Positions 7,525-15,801 of a stretch of DNA of 34,953 nt are shown in pieces. The DNA is taken from assembly GCA_002887195.1 (NCBI GenBank), contig PJAB01000197.1, forward strand, positions 1 through 34,953, given 5' to 3'. Position 1 is the stretch's first letter. Each line of letters opens with the position of its first letter. The notes under the pieces were generated by a model. It was given only the letters and a program-made list of their open reading frames with translations, had not been told where the DNA came from and made no database searches. This DNA comes from Chrysochromulina parva. Taxonomy: Eukaryota > Haptophyta > Prymnesiales > Chrysochromulinaceae. The translations under genes were made by a program, and so were the position numbers.

Positions 7525-9530
7525 TTAATGCACCCAGTCGCGAGCCACCCCCATCCACTGGCAGTGCCCGTCGCTCAGGCGTGCGACACATGGTGCGCCA
7601 GAGGCGTCAGCAGGGGCGCCTGCATGTGCGTCCTCGGCCTCCTCCCTCGCCACCATGCCCTCGGAGCCGCCTGCCGCGACGGCGGCGGTCGCTACCGCAG
7701 GTACCTCGGCGGCACACATTGGCGCCGTTGTGGGCGCGACCGCAGGTGCCTCGGCGGCACACATTGGCGCCGTTGTGGGCGCGACGTACTCGCAAGAGCA
7801 CACTTCACCAGCACTCGCCGTCCAAATGACGCGTCCGATGCCGCACGCGCGGAGGACCTCCTCGCACCGCTCGCACGGCGCCGCGTCCTCGTAGTACTCC
7901 CCGAGGGGGGCGAGGCGTGCGAGATACACAGTAGCGCCGCGCAGCGTCGTCAGGGCGCCACCGCTCGCCTGGAGCGCCTGGCGCACCTGATGAGGGAGGC
8001 GAACAAACGTCATCAGAGGTCATCAGAGGTCATCAGAGGTCATCAGAGGCCATCAGAGGTCATCAGAGGTCATCAGAGGTCATCAGACAGGGCGCCACCG
8101 CTCGCCTCGAGCGCCTGGCGCACCGCATTCATCTCTGCATGCACGACGAACTTGCCATGCACGCCGCCGCGCACGCCACCGCTCTGTTTGGTCGCTTCGG
8201 AGGCGTTACAGCCGCGCCCGAGCACGACGCCATCCTGGGCGCGCAGTACGAGGGCCCCATGGCGGCCGCGCCCCCGCTGGAAGCTAGAGGAGCCCCACCC
8301 GTCCACCGCCAGCCTTCCCGCCTCGAGGAGCGCTGCCGGCAGCGCGGCGCGCCCTCCCACCGTCAGCGCGAGCGAGGGAGGCTCGGCAGGTGCGGCAGGT
8401 GCGGCAGGTGCGGCAGGGGCGTGGTGGCTGGCTGAAGGGAGATTTGCGGCGCTGTCGTCGGCAGCCTCCCCGCCGATGGGCTCCCCACAGGCTGGATTCC
8501 CCACAGCCTCCCCGCCGATGGGGTCCCCACAGGCTGGATTCCCCACAGCCTCCCCGCCGATGGGCTCCCCACAGGCTGGATTCCCCACAGCCTCCCCGCC
8601 GATGGGCTCCCCACAGGCTGGATTCCCCACAGCCTCCCCGCCGATGGGCTCCGGCCCAAGCAAGTCTCGCCAGCGTGTCTGCACCGGCAGCGGCAGCCAG
8701 TCGCGATGGATGGTGCGCCCCCAGCGCCGCGCGCCCTCGGCGTCGTCAGCACGCAGGTATGCCGACAGCACAACGCAGCGCAGCGGCAGCAGCGCGCTGG
8801 CGTCGATGGCGACGCCAAACTCCTCCAGAGCTCTCGCGGCGCACGAGGCGCGTACAAAGCGCGAGCGCGTCTCCGCCGCAACCTCGTTCACGATCGGTCC
8901 CATGAGCTCCTTGAGCGTGATCGGCATGTCCGTCCGAGCCTCGGCCGGTGCGCCCGCCAAGGACTCCTCCGTGGCCACGCAGCGGCCGCCATCGTGGAAG
9001 AGGAGCCGCTCGCATTCAGCGTCGCGCTCCGCCACCGACAGGGTCGCGAGAAGCGCCTTTGCGACGAGCGCGCGCAGCCGCGCTCGCGACCCCGGGTCGC
9101 CGCGCACGCGTGGTTGCTCGTGCACCTTTTTTCCAGCAGCACGAGCGGCGGCGAGGAACAAACCCTGCGGAATTGCGCTCGCCCAATCGTGATCGTCACT
9201 TTGCGAGAGCACGCGCACTAGGGCCGAAAGCAGCAGCGTGCGATCCTTGCGCTGGGTCTCGCTCTGGTCCTTTCGCCACGCCCACCATTCGCGCACGTGT
9301 TGCGTGTACGCGTCGATGCCGCCGTGCTCGCGCATGCTCTCGGCCGTGTGAACGTGCGCAGGGTGCCTTAAGGTGTTGGGTATGCGCGAGCGCCTTGGCA
9401 ACTCGTCAATGCTCTTCGGCGGCGGAGGTGGCGGGGTCAGGGAAGGCGAGTCGTCCCCTACGTCGGAGCTGCTATCGATCATCGTTGTGGATTCACGTGA
9501 CATTGGTATGACGTGCTTCGCCACTACCAT
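7525..9530 (-). CDS. Zinc-dependent cytidine/dCMP-type deaminase, two exons
   Basis: Two exons, 8124-9530 and 7525-7986, joined over a 137-nt intron in phase 0 give 622 residues. The start is ATG at 9530, in a good ACCATGG context; ATG at 9665 is in frame but lies only 15 nt from the preceding gene's stop. The zinc-binding deaminase signature is split by the intron: HAEMNA (residues 464-469) in exon 1 and APCERC (505-510, Cys507 and Cys510) in exon 2. Without splicing, the frame stops before PCxxC. Such enzymes hydrolyse the amino group of cytidine, dCMP or a base in RNA; the substrate here is unknown. About 320 N-terminal residues are unassigned. They are followed by a 14-residue tandem repeat (PIGGEAVGNPAC type), and exon 2 ends with a doubled 15-residue repeat. 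Confidence 0.75.
7694..7783. repeat. 45-bp tandem repeat, two copies
   Basis: Two almost identical 45-bp units that code for two VAPTTAPMCAAEAPA-type segments at the C-terminal end of the deaminase. The length is a multiple of three, so the frame is kept. Confidence 0.85.
7987..8123 (-). other. Intron of the deaminase gene, built from duplicated exon sequence and a minisatellite
   Basis: On the minus strand the donor is GCG|GTGCGCCAGG at 8123 and the acceptor CCTCATCAG| at 7987. The first 36 nt of the intron (8088-8123) are repeated with one mismatch as the first 36 nt of exon 2 (7951-7986). Between the copies lies an array of ACCTCTGATG units, each containing CTGAT, which fits the yUnAy branch-point consensus. 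Removing 137 nt restores one copy of the duplicated stretch and joins HAEMNA to VRQALQASGGAL in frame. Not confirmed by transcript data. Confidence 0.75.
8011..8087. repeat. 10-bp minisatellite CATCAGAGGT, about 7.7 copies
   Basis: Seven full units and one partial unit in perfect register, with a single T-to-C change at 8050. The array lies wholly inside the inferred deaminase intron, between two copies of an exon segment. Confidence 0.95.
8462..8651. repeat. 42-bp coding minisatellite, about 4.5 copies
   Basis: Units are nearly identical. They encode a 14-residue Gly/Pro/Ala-rich repeat (EPIGGEAVGNPACG type) just ahead of the deaminase domain. The unit length keeps the frame. One unit has an Asp variant. 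Confidence 0.95.
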
Positions 9531-9680
9531 GGTAAATGCACAGGCGAGCGCACAAACTTGAAAGACAGTGACGACCTTTTGTCCGCATGCAATTGGGGTG
9601 AGGGGGGGAAGGGGGGAATCGTGGTTAGATGCGGTTTTGGTAGCCAGGCTGCCCAGATCGGTCATCTTGGGATGTCGGGC

Positions 9681-10804
9681 TCACCAGGCTGCCGTTTGTG
9701 TAGTTTTTGATGAACCGAAACATAAAATGAATGGTGTTGAGAAACACCGGGTTCGCAGAAGGGATAAGGGATAAGGGAAGGGATATGGATGGGATATGGA
9801 TCGGGCTCTGGGCCTCTGGCGGCGCGCCTGGTTCAGGTCATTTATGGGGGGGCGATCGCCACAGCGATGAGCCGGCTGGGCAGCAGCGGGTTCGTCGCCG
9901 CTGCTGGAAGCGCCAGAACCATTAGGCAAATCGTGTGCATTAATGGCGCGCTGCCGTCGAACGTACATGGCCGCCAGCTGATTATTCGTGGCCCGGATCG
10001 AGCGTCCTCCTTTGCCTGATCGCCAATCTGTGCCGCGCATTATGTAGTTGTGCCAATGTAGAACCCCGTTGTAATCGTTGCAGTCAGGGAGATGCATCGC
10101 CCAGCGTGGAAGGATGAACGGCTTGAAGTACATTCCATGCCTTGTGTGAGGCGCTACCGGGAGTATGTAGTGGCCGTCGAGGGCGCCACGCTCGAGCAGC
10201 ATCCTATTGAGTGCCGCCCACCCCGCCATCACGTTCGGGTTGATGTCGTAGGGCCCTTCGTATCCAAATGGTGGTACCCGCTGCAGTAGGCACTAGTCGG
10301 CGCGGCCACCCCGCCTGGCAAGCCGCTCTCACGGCCAAGAGGCACGTCGAAGTGAAACCGGCTGCCGACGCTGGTGGCCAAACGATCACGATCTGCTTCA
10401 TGTCCACCACGGCCGTCGACGAGCTCAAGAGATACACCACCAGCGCCGTGAACAGGAAGGCTGCGACGGCCGCCGGTGCGAAGACCGCCACGCCCGCGAT
10501 CAGCAGCTGAATTTGCGAGCACCGGGCTGGCAAAATGCCCACAGCGCCGACTGATGGCGCCACCGGCGAAGGCCGCAGCGAGACTGGAGCCGAGGAAGAG
10601 GCACGACGTGCACCGTGGGCTTGTACCAGCCTCTGCCTCTTGGATGTGGTTGCCGAGCACGGCAATGGAGGCCCATTGCTCTCGGATGAGCCGCCCCTGA
10701 TCCTCCAGCCTCGACTCCAGATCGTCCAGTTGGACATTCGGGGGTCGAAGCTGCAAGGGGGCTCCCTCAAACCGAGCCTCCTCCGAGGCCGAATCGGTGT
10801 CCAT
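9681..10804 (-). CDS. Unrecognised single-pass membrane protein, three-exon model
   Basis: I do not recognise this protein. No single frame is open, but three exons fit: 10627-10804, 10333-10526 and 9681-10280. The introns are GT-AG: donor G|GTACAAG at 10626 to acceptor TTTTGCCAG at 10527 (100 nt, phase 1), and donor GCC|GTGAGAG at 10332 to acceptor CTACTGCAG at 10281 (52 nt, phase 0). The product would have 323 residues. Residues about 24-59 are an acidic, probably coiled-coil stretch (LDDLESRLEDQGRLIREQW). Residues about 67-91 form one hydrophobic segment (LLIAGVAVFAPAAVAAFLF). A Trp/Tyr/His-rich region follows (FKPFILPRWAMHLPDCNDYN), then a low-complexity tail. The model rests on splice signals and frame alone, and a further upstream exon is possible. 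Confidence 0.4.
10281..10332 (-). other. Inferred intron 2 of the membrane-protein gene
   Basis: A 52-nt GTGAGAG to CTACTGCAG interval, phase 0. It removes an in-frame TAG and a frame change. Short, but close in size to other introns in this window. Confidence 0.35.
10527..10626 (-). other. Inferred intron 1 of the membrane-protein gene
   Basis: The donor GTACAAG and the acceptor TTTTGCCAG join the coiled-coil frame to the transmembrane frame in phase 1. It has no flanking exon repeats, unlike the deaminase and thioredoxin-fusion introns. Confidence 0.4.
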
Positions 10805-11562
10805 GCTCCATGCTGGCTGGCAAGGACACCGTATTCAGCTTGAGTGTTCTCATCCAGACCGGAGAATGAACTGGGCTGGAGTGGGTCCTCGAGGCCTGGC
10901 CCATCCGCCGGCATGTCTAGGACATCACCAAGGCCGAGACCTTTGCCGAGACCGCCGCTGCCGCCGAGATCACCGAGATCGCCGAGCCCGCCGCCGAGAC
11001 AGCCGTGAGCGCCGAGCCGGCCAGCGCCGAGCCGGCCAGCGCCGCCCGCCGAGAGCGCCGAGCCCGCTGCCGCCGCCGAGCCCGCCGCCGCAAAGGGCAA
11101 GCGAAGAGCGACCTGGGGCGCTGCGCCAGCGGATCCAGGGGCCCATCGAGGCTGCCTCCTCAAGGGTCGGCGTCGGCTCGACGCCCGTTCGGCGTTTGCC
11201 CCCGCCCAGGGCGCGAGGAGCACAGTGTTCAAAGCCTATGAGGTAGTTACCTGAGTAGTGGGAAGGTCCCCCTAGGTCAAAAAAGTGCGCCGCTGGAGCA
11301 TGGTGAGCACTGCACGCAGCTTCGGCCAGCTTCCCAACAAGAGGCGACTAAAAAGGGGTGTTTTCGAGGCGGTCTGTGGAAGCGGCCTAGGCGAGGGCCT
11401 GATGCATGTAAAATTGTGAGTTGCTGCATGTAATGATTTTGACCGCTTTCTGATTCTTTTTTTCAAACTTTGTTTCGTGTTAATTATCCGGATATCGTCT
11501 ATGAATAGGGGACAGTGGCGGCCTCCAGCTAGGCTCACCCGACCACCAGGCAGGCCCCCAGC
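10805..11562. other. Low-complexity GC-rich stretch, no firm gene
   Basis: On the minus strand a frame stays open to 11232 without a convincing ATG and would encode a Gly/Leu/Asp-rich run (LGDLGDLGGSGGLGKGLG). It may be a 5' exon or leader of the membrane-protein gene, or chance. It includes doubled GAGCCGGCCAGCGCC units near 11010-11042. From 11240 to 11560 the sequence is AT-richer, with a T-run near 11457-11464, and is probably the promoter of the gene starting at 11563. Confidence 0.3.
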
Positions 11563-12321
11563 ATGATCGCTGGCCATCCGCTCGCTCCGCTCGAGGAGGG
11601 ATTAGCCACTGCGTTGTCGGCGAGCCTGCTCCAGCCTGCGCCGACGAGGGCCTCGTATATTGCCCTCCGCCTTCTCAAGGAGCTCATGCCGGAGCAATAC
11701 GACATCGACGCGCCACCTCCGCTGCAGGCACCTCCAGAGGGGGAAGAGCTCAAAGCCGCAGTGCAGCAGCTGCAACGTCTCACAAAGGAGGCTGTCAATA
11801 GCGCGGTCCGGCGCGCGAGCCAGGTGTCCGACACGCAGACCAGCGTCGTCGAGCGCATTGCCGACTACTTGCTGCTGCTCGACGGCGGAGGCGGCCTCTT
11901 TGCCACAGTGGACGACGCGGGCAGCAGCGGCGACCCGTGGACATTCGAGCCGGACAACCTCGCGGCCGCTCAGAGTGCGAACCTCAACGAGCTTGCCAGA
12001 GTGCGAGAGCAGCGAAGCGACTCTGGCAAGCACCTCCTGGCCGCGGCGATTGCGCGCGCACCTCGTCGCAAGGTGTCTTACGCACGCATCATCCTGGGCC
12101 GTGCGGCGTGCTCGGTGATGCCCGCGGTGGTGGGCGCCTTCCAGGATCACGCCGCCAGGCACGCCGCGCGCATCGTGAACGAGCAATTGATCGCGGAATC
12201 GATCAAGGAGGGTGAGCGCGTGAGTAAGCTCGCTGCGGCGCGCGAGCGGCGTGAGGCCGAGCAAGAGGCGGCCTCGCGGTTGGGTGGGCTGCCCAAGGGG
12301 ATCCTGCCCTCGCGTTCATGA
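11563..12321 (+). CDS. Unrecognised 252-residue protein, possible DPY-30/RIIa-like N-terminus
   Basis: I do not recognise a family with confidence. ATG at 11563, stop at 12321, no intron needed. Residues 8-42 (PLEEGLATALSASLLQ, then ASYIALRLLKEL) have the spacing of the DPY-30/RIIa dimerisation-docking motif found at the ends of some adenylate kinase-like and axonemal proteins; this is a weak match by eye. The middle is helical and soluble. Residues about 195-240 are a charged helix (SIKEGERVSKLAAARERREA), probably coiled coil. No signal peptide or membrane segment. G/C-rich codon use matches the neighbours, which supports a real gene. Confidence 0.6.
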   Translation: MIAGHPLAPLEEGLATALSASLLQPAPTRASYIALRLLKELMPEQYDIDAPPPLQAPPEGEELKAAVQQLQRLTKEAVNSAVRRASQVSDTQTSVVERIADYLLLLDGGGGLFATVDDAGSSGDPWTFEPDNLAAAQSANLNELARVREQRSDSGKHLLAAAIARAPRRKVSYARIILGRAACSVMPAVVGAFQDHAARHAARIVNEQLIAESIKEGERVSKLAAARERREAEQEAASRLGGLPKGILPSRS

Positions 12322-12744
12322 TGATGATGTATGGTGAGCGCATACCACGAGGCTGAGACAACATCATATTAGACACACCGCATATCGCGTCGGCACATAC
12401 AACGCAGTGCCATACGAGATACGACTAGGGATCCCTCTAAACGTAGTGTTAAGTGTAGACGTACGCTACCCGTACGGTGGTTGACTAGCCGAGCCCCAAG
12501 CGGAGCCAGTCGATGATTTTTTCAAAGGGCCACAAACACCGAGCGGCGGCTCGAAGTCGCCTCGAACCAAATTCGATAATTCGTCTCGGCGCCACACATA
12601 CACGCACTTCTCTCGGGCCACACACATCTCTCTCAGGCTGGGTCGATCTCACAGGGGCGAAGCGGCCGCTCAAAGTCAACCTACAGGCTCGAGGCGACCC
12701 TGGCCGTGGTGCCTGGCTTGTGCCTGGCGGCCATCAGAGGCTGG
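12322..12744. other. Convergent intergenic stretch, nothing recognised
   Basis: About 420 bp between two stop codons facing each other, holding both 3' ends. Open frames here are short and without protein features. No repeat or RNA gene seen. Confidence 0.4.
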
Positions 12745-13953
12745 TCACAGGCTCAAACGCTCGCACGTGCACGCCCTTCGACCGCAACGATCGCACGTGC
12801 GCGCCAACTGCCGAGATGGGCCGCTGCGGGCATCGGACAGTGCTGCTTCCTTCTTGGCACGCTCAGCCCGGGCCGATCTGCTACCGATCTCGTGGCCGAT
12901 CTCAGGCGCTGCCCTCACCTCCGCGTCCACCACACGAGCACCGACTCCCGCCCCCGAGTCGCGATGGCCAAGGGGCGTTACGAGGGGCGAGGCGCAATGC
13001 CTCGGAGCTGACGAGGCAAGCACGCACGTAGGCTGCAGATACGCGGCTGGCGGCGCCGGTATGCTCGCTGCCGCTGCTGCCGCTGCTGTTGTTGCCGCCG
13101 CTGATGTCGCCGCAGCGACAATGAGCTCAGCGCGTGGCCTCGAGAGGACTACCGCGTGCTCGGCCGAGCGAGGGCTCTCTTCGCGACGGAGGGCCTCGTA
13201 GCGCAGGTAGACATCGTACACCGGATCCCAATCTTTCTTGTACCTCGGCTTGCGACTGTGCTGCGACTCGAACGCGCGCTCGAAGTCGCGCAACGTGCGC
13301 TTGGCCGCCTTGTACTCCGCACGGCGGGCCTGATGGTCGCTTGGCAGCCCCTCAGTCGCCGCCTGCCGGCGCGAGCTGAAATGTGCCCCGAGGCGATGCC
13401 GCAAGGTGCCCCGAGGCGTGGACACTCCGGGGCTCTCTGGCTGCTCCTCCCGCGCGTCGCTGCCGCTATCAATGGCGTTATCAAAGGCGCCGGGCTCGGA
13501 GCTCTTATCCGTCGTGCTAAGGTCATAGCTAATCGAGATGATCTCGTCGTCATCAGACGGGATCGTCCTTGGCCATACGAGCCAAGAACGACGGATGCCG
13601 AGAAATGTGTGAAGCCCCGTGCCGGGGTCCAGAGCACTCATCATGTTAGCACTCTCGACGGATGGCAAGACCTGATGCCCGGAGACGTTTTCCGGGTTGG
13701 CCACTTGAGTAGTGACCTCGGTACTACTCGTTGCCTCTACGCTGCTCTTCTGTAGCTTTTGCAATGCTGCCCGGTAGCGGAAGACACACACGCAAGCCGC
13801 CAGGGCGACCAGGGCGAGAGCGGCGGACACACTCAGCAACGCTCGAAGGAGCCACGGGCAGGAGCCGGTACGCATACAATCATCCAGCGATGACGACGTC
13901 TGAGCCCCCAGCGATACTGGTGGCGGCGCACGGCCCTTGCTCGCCCATCCCAT
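12745..13953 (-). CDS. Single-pass membrane protein with a FAM13-like segment
   Basis: 402 residues from ATG at 13953. Residues about 33-58 form one strong hydrophobic segment (LLRALLSVSAALALVALAAC) followed by Arg/Lys, so a short N-terminal region and a long, probably cytosolic tail are likely. Residues about 210-258 are a charged helical segment with LRDFERAFESQHSRKPR, then KDWDPVYDVYLRYEALR. This fits the pattern of an acidic helix, a 'GRxP' turn and a Y..Y helix seen in FAM13-type C-terminal regions; the assignment is by eye. A poly-Ala linker and a C-terminal Cys cluster (CDRCGRRACTC) follow. The function is unknown. The upstream gene on the same strand is a kinase that ends at 14221. 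Confidence 0.6.
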   Translation of the reverse strand: MGWASKGRAPPPVSLGAQTSSSLDDCMRTGSCPWLLRALLSVSAALALVALAACVCVFRYRAALQKLQKSSVEATSSTEVTTQVANPENVSGHQVLPSVESANMMSALDPGTGLHTFLGIRRSWLVWPRTIPSDDDEIISISYDLSTTDKSSEPGAFDNAIDSGSDAREEQPESPGVSTPRGTLRHRLGAHFSSRRQAATEGLPSDHQARRAEYKAAKRTLRDFERAFESQHSRKPRYKKDWDPVYDVYLRYEALRREESPRSAEHAVVLSRPRAELIVAAATSAAATTAAAAAAASIPAPPAAYLQPTCVLASSAPRHCASPLVTPLGHRDSGAGVGARVVDAEVRAAPEIGHEIGSRSARAERAKKEAALSDARSGPSRQLARTCDRCGRRACTCERLSL

Positions 13954-14220
13954 TGTGTGTTTGTGTCTGCGGGACTCGTACGCGATGGCTTCGCCTCAAG
14001 CCTTTGTGGCCACGCCAAACCGCAAACGCAGACGGGTCGCTCGCGGTGCGACTGTTTCGGGAACGACTGTTTCGCCACAGACTTGAAAGATTCCACTTAT
14101 CGTTTCGGCACAAATTGTGTAACCGTTTTGGTGCATGCACGAGTACCTTTCAACTGAGTGCATCTGGCCAACACATCCAAGAGCCTAGAGCCGTGCGAGA
14201 GAGAACGCGGCGCTGCCGCG

Positions 14221-15600
14221 CTACCACTTCCACCCGCTCGGCCTGTAGCTGTGGTCGAGTGCGCCGCTCCGGCTTGCGTTGTCCGTCGTCGTCGGTGGCG
14301 GTGCGGGGGGCGCGGGGGGCACGGCGGGCGCTGGCGTGGGCGCCATGGCGGGCGCCATGGTGGGCGCGCACCCCGGCACGCATCCATAGCTCGCGCCGCC
14401 GGTGGCACCGCTTTGCACGAGGAAGCCGACCACGCCGGCCGAGCCAAAGTTTTGGACCTTTTCGAAATTGGTAGGCGGCAGGCCGGCGGCGGAGGCGCCT
14501 CCCGAGGAGCCCTTTCGCTCGGCGAGTTGCTGTTGTCGCCGGTTGCGCTGCGCGATGAGCTTCGCATCATGTGACGAGATGGCCCCCTCCTCGACGATAC
14601 GGCAGCCTCCTTCGACAAAGACTGGCCGCTCCGAGAACTTGGTCTTGCTCGCGCCCTCGTACCCGACGAGAGGGATGTCGGGCTTGGCGATCGGCTTCGG
14701 CTGCTGGTGTCCGCTGGGGTCGTAGCTCTCACGGACCGCTGCGTGTGCGGAGAGCGAGGGCTGCACTAGCGGCCACTCGAGCACGGCGCGAATCGACGGG
14801 CGCGCTGATGGCTCGACCTCGAGCATCGACCTCACGAGATCTCGCAGCTCGTGCGGCACCACGGCGAGGTCCTCCATCGACCACGCGTCGTAGTCGCCCG
14901 CGAGGATCCGGCGCGTCAGCTCGGGTAGCGTCTCGCCCGCGAAGGCAGGTCGAGTGCTCAAGAGCTCATAGAGCAGGCAGCCGACCGACCACACATCGGA
15001 TGCGTACGAGTACGCGCGCCCGTCGCAGCGCTCGGGTGCGATGTAGCAGGGCGTGCCCACGCGTGTCTGCGCCATGTCCTGCGTCGACGCGAGCACGCGC
15101 GCCACCCCAAAGTCGCCCAACTTGAGCACGCCGCCATCCGCCAGGAAGACGTTCTTGAGAGCCACATCGCGGTGGAGCACGCGGCAAGCGTGGACGCACT
15201 CGAGCGCGAGGAGCAGCTGCACGAACCAGTCGAGGCTCTGAGCGATGCTCGGGCGCTCGCCCGCGTCCACGAGCGAGCGTAGGTGATTAGCCAGGTCGCC
15301 GCCGCTCGCGTGCTCCATGACGATGTTGAGCTGCCCCTGCCGCACAAAGGCATGGTCGTACCGGATAATGTTCGGGTGGCTGAAGGTGGCGAGGATGTTA
15401 ACCTCGCGCTCGGCCGCCTCCTGCTCGGCGGGCTTCATGTGCGACACCGGTATGCGCTTGTGCACCACGTGCGAGCCGTCCGGCTTGCGCATCAGGTAGC
15501 ACCGACCATGGCTACCAGCGCCGAGTTGCCGCACAGTCTTCCAGCCGCTGAAGCCGTCGCTGAGGGCGCGCTCCTCATAGGCGCTTCGCGCCTCGAGCAT
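14221..15600 (-). CDS. NEK-like protein kinase with an HRDVALKN catalytic loop
   Basis: 459 residues from ATG at 15600; the frame extends upstream only with a GTG. The kinase domain spans residues about 20-300: glycine loop LGAGSHG (26-32), Lys48 in VVHKR, helix-C Glu66, HRDVALKN (143-150), DFG (163-165), GTPCYIAPE (182-190). The layout (EREVNIL, HPNIIRY, GGDL, VWSVGCLLYEL) is closest to the NEK family of cell-cycle and ciliary serine/threonine kinases. Unusual: the catalytic loop has Ala147 where Ser/Thr kinases have Lys (HRDLKxxN) and Lys149 two places on, a pattern like the Arg in receptor tyrosine kinases (HRDLAARN). All other catalytic residues are present, so it is probably active. The C-terminal 160 residues are low complexity. 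Divergent from the PPR-pseudouridine synthase gene. Confidence 0.85.
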   Translation of the reverse strand: MLEARSAYEERALSDGFSGWKTVRQLGAGSHGRCYLMRKPDGSHVVHKRIPVSHMKPAEQEAAEREVNILATFSHPNIIRYDHAFVRQGQLNIVMEHASGGDLANHLRSLVDAGERPSIAQSLDWFVQLLLALECVHACRVLHRDVALKNVFLADGGVLKLGDFGVARVLASTQDMAQTRVGTPCYIAPERCDGRAYSYASDVWSVGCLLYELLSTRPAFAGETLPELTRRILAGDYDAWSMEDLAVVPHELRDLVRSMLEVEPSARPSIRAVLEWPLVQPSLSAHAAVRESYDPSGHQQPKPIAKPDIPLVGYEGASKTKFSERPVFVEGGCRIVEEGAISSHDAKLIAQRNRRQQQLAERKGSSGGASAAGLPPTNFEKVQNFGSAGVVGFLVQSGATGGASYGCVPGCAPTMAPAMAPTPAPAVPPAPPAPPPTTTDNASRSGALDHSYRPSGWKW

Positions 15601-15801
15601 CGAAAGCGTCGAAAGCAAGTCGTTCGACGGCAAAGGCGTCGACGGCAAATGTACGCGGCAAAGTTCATGACAAAGGACCGACACGACGGTTTTTCGGGAG
15701 GCAACTATGAATTCATATTGAGCTCGACGAGAGGCTGAACTTGAACAGTGTGACTGTGCAACGTCTCGGACGATCTTCACAGGAGCTTCACAGTAGTGGG
15801 A
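15601..15801. promoter_or_regulatory. Divergent promoter region, kinase / PPR-pseudouridine synthase
   Basis: 201 bp between two divergent ATG codons. This is inferred from layout; no clear core-promoter motif is seen. Confidence 0.35.

Noticed and set aside
8011..8651. Repeat arrays as a possible CRISPR
   Set aside because: Units are contiguous with no unique spacers; one array is intronic and the other codes for protein repeats.
7327..9192. Long plus-strand open frame (about 620 codons) opposite the deaminase gene
   Set aside because: It is antisense to the deaminase and spans its minisatellites and intron. The product is low complexity, without any domain, and the minus strand shows the HAE and PCxxC motifs.
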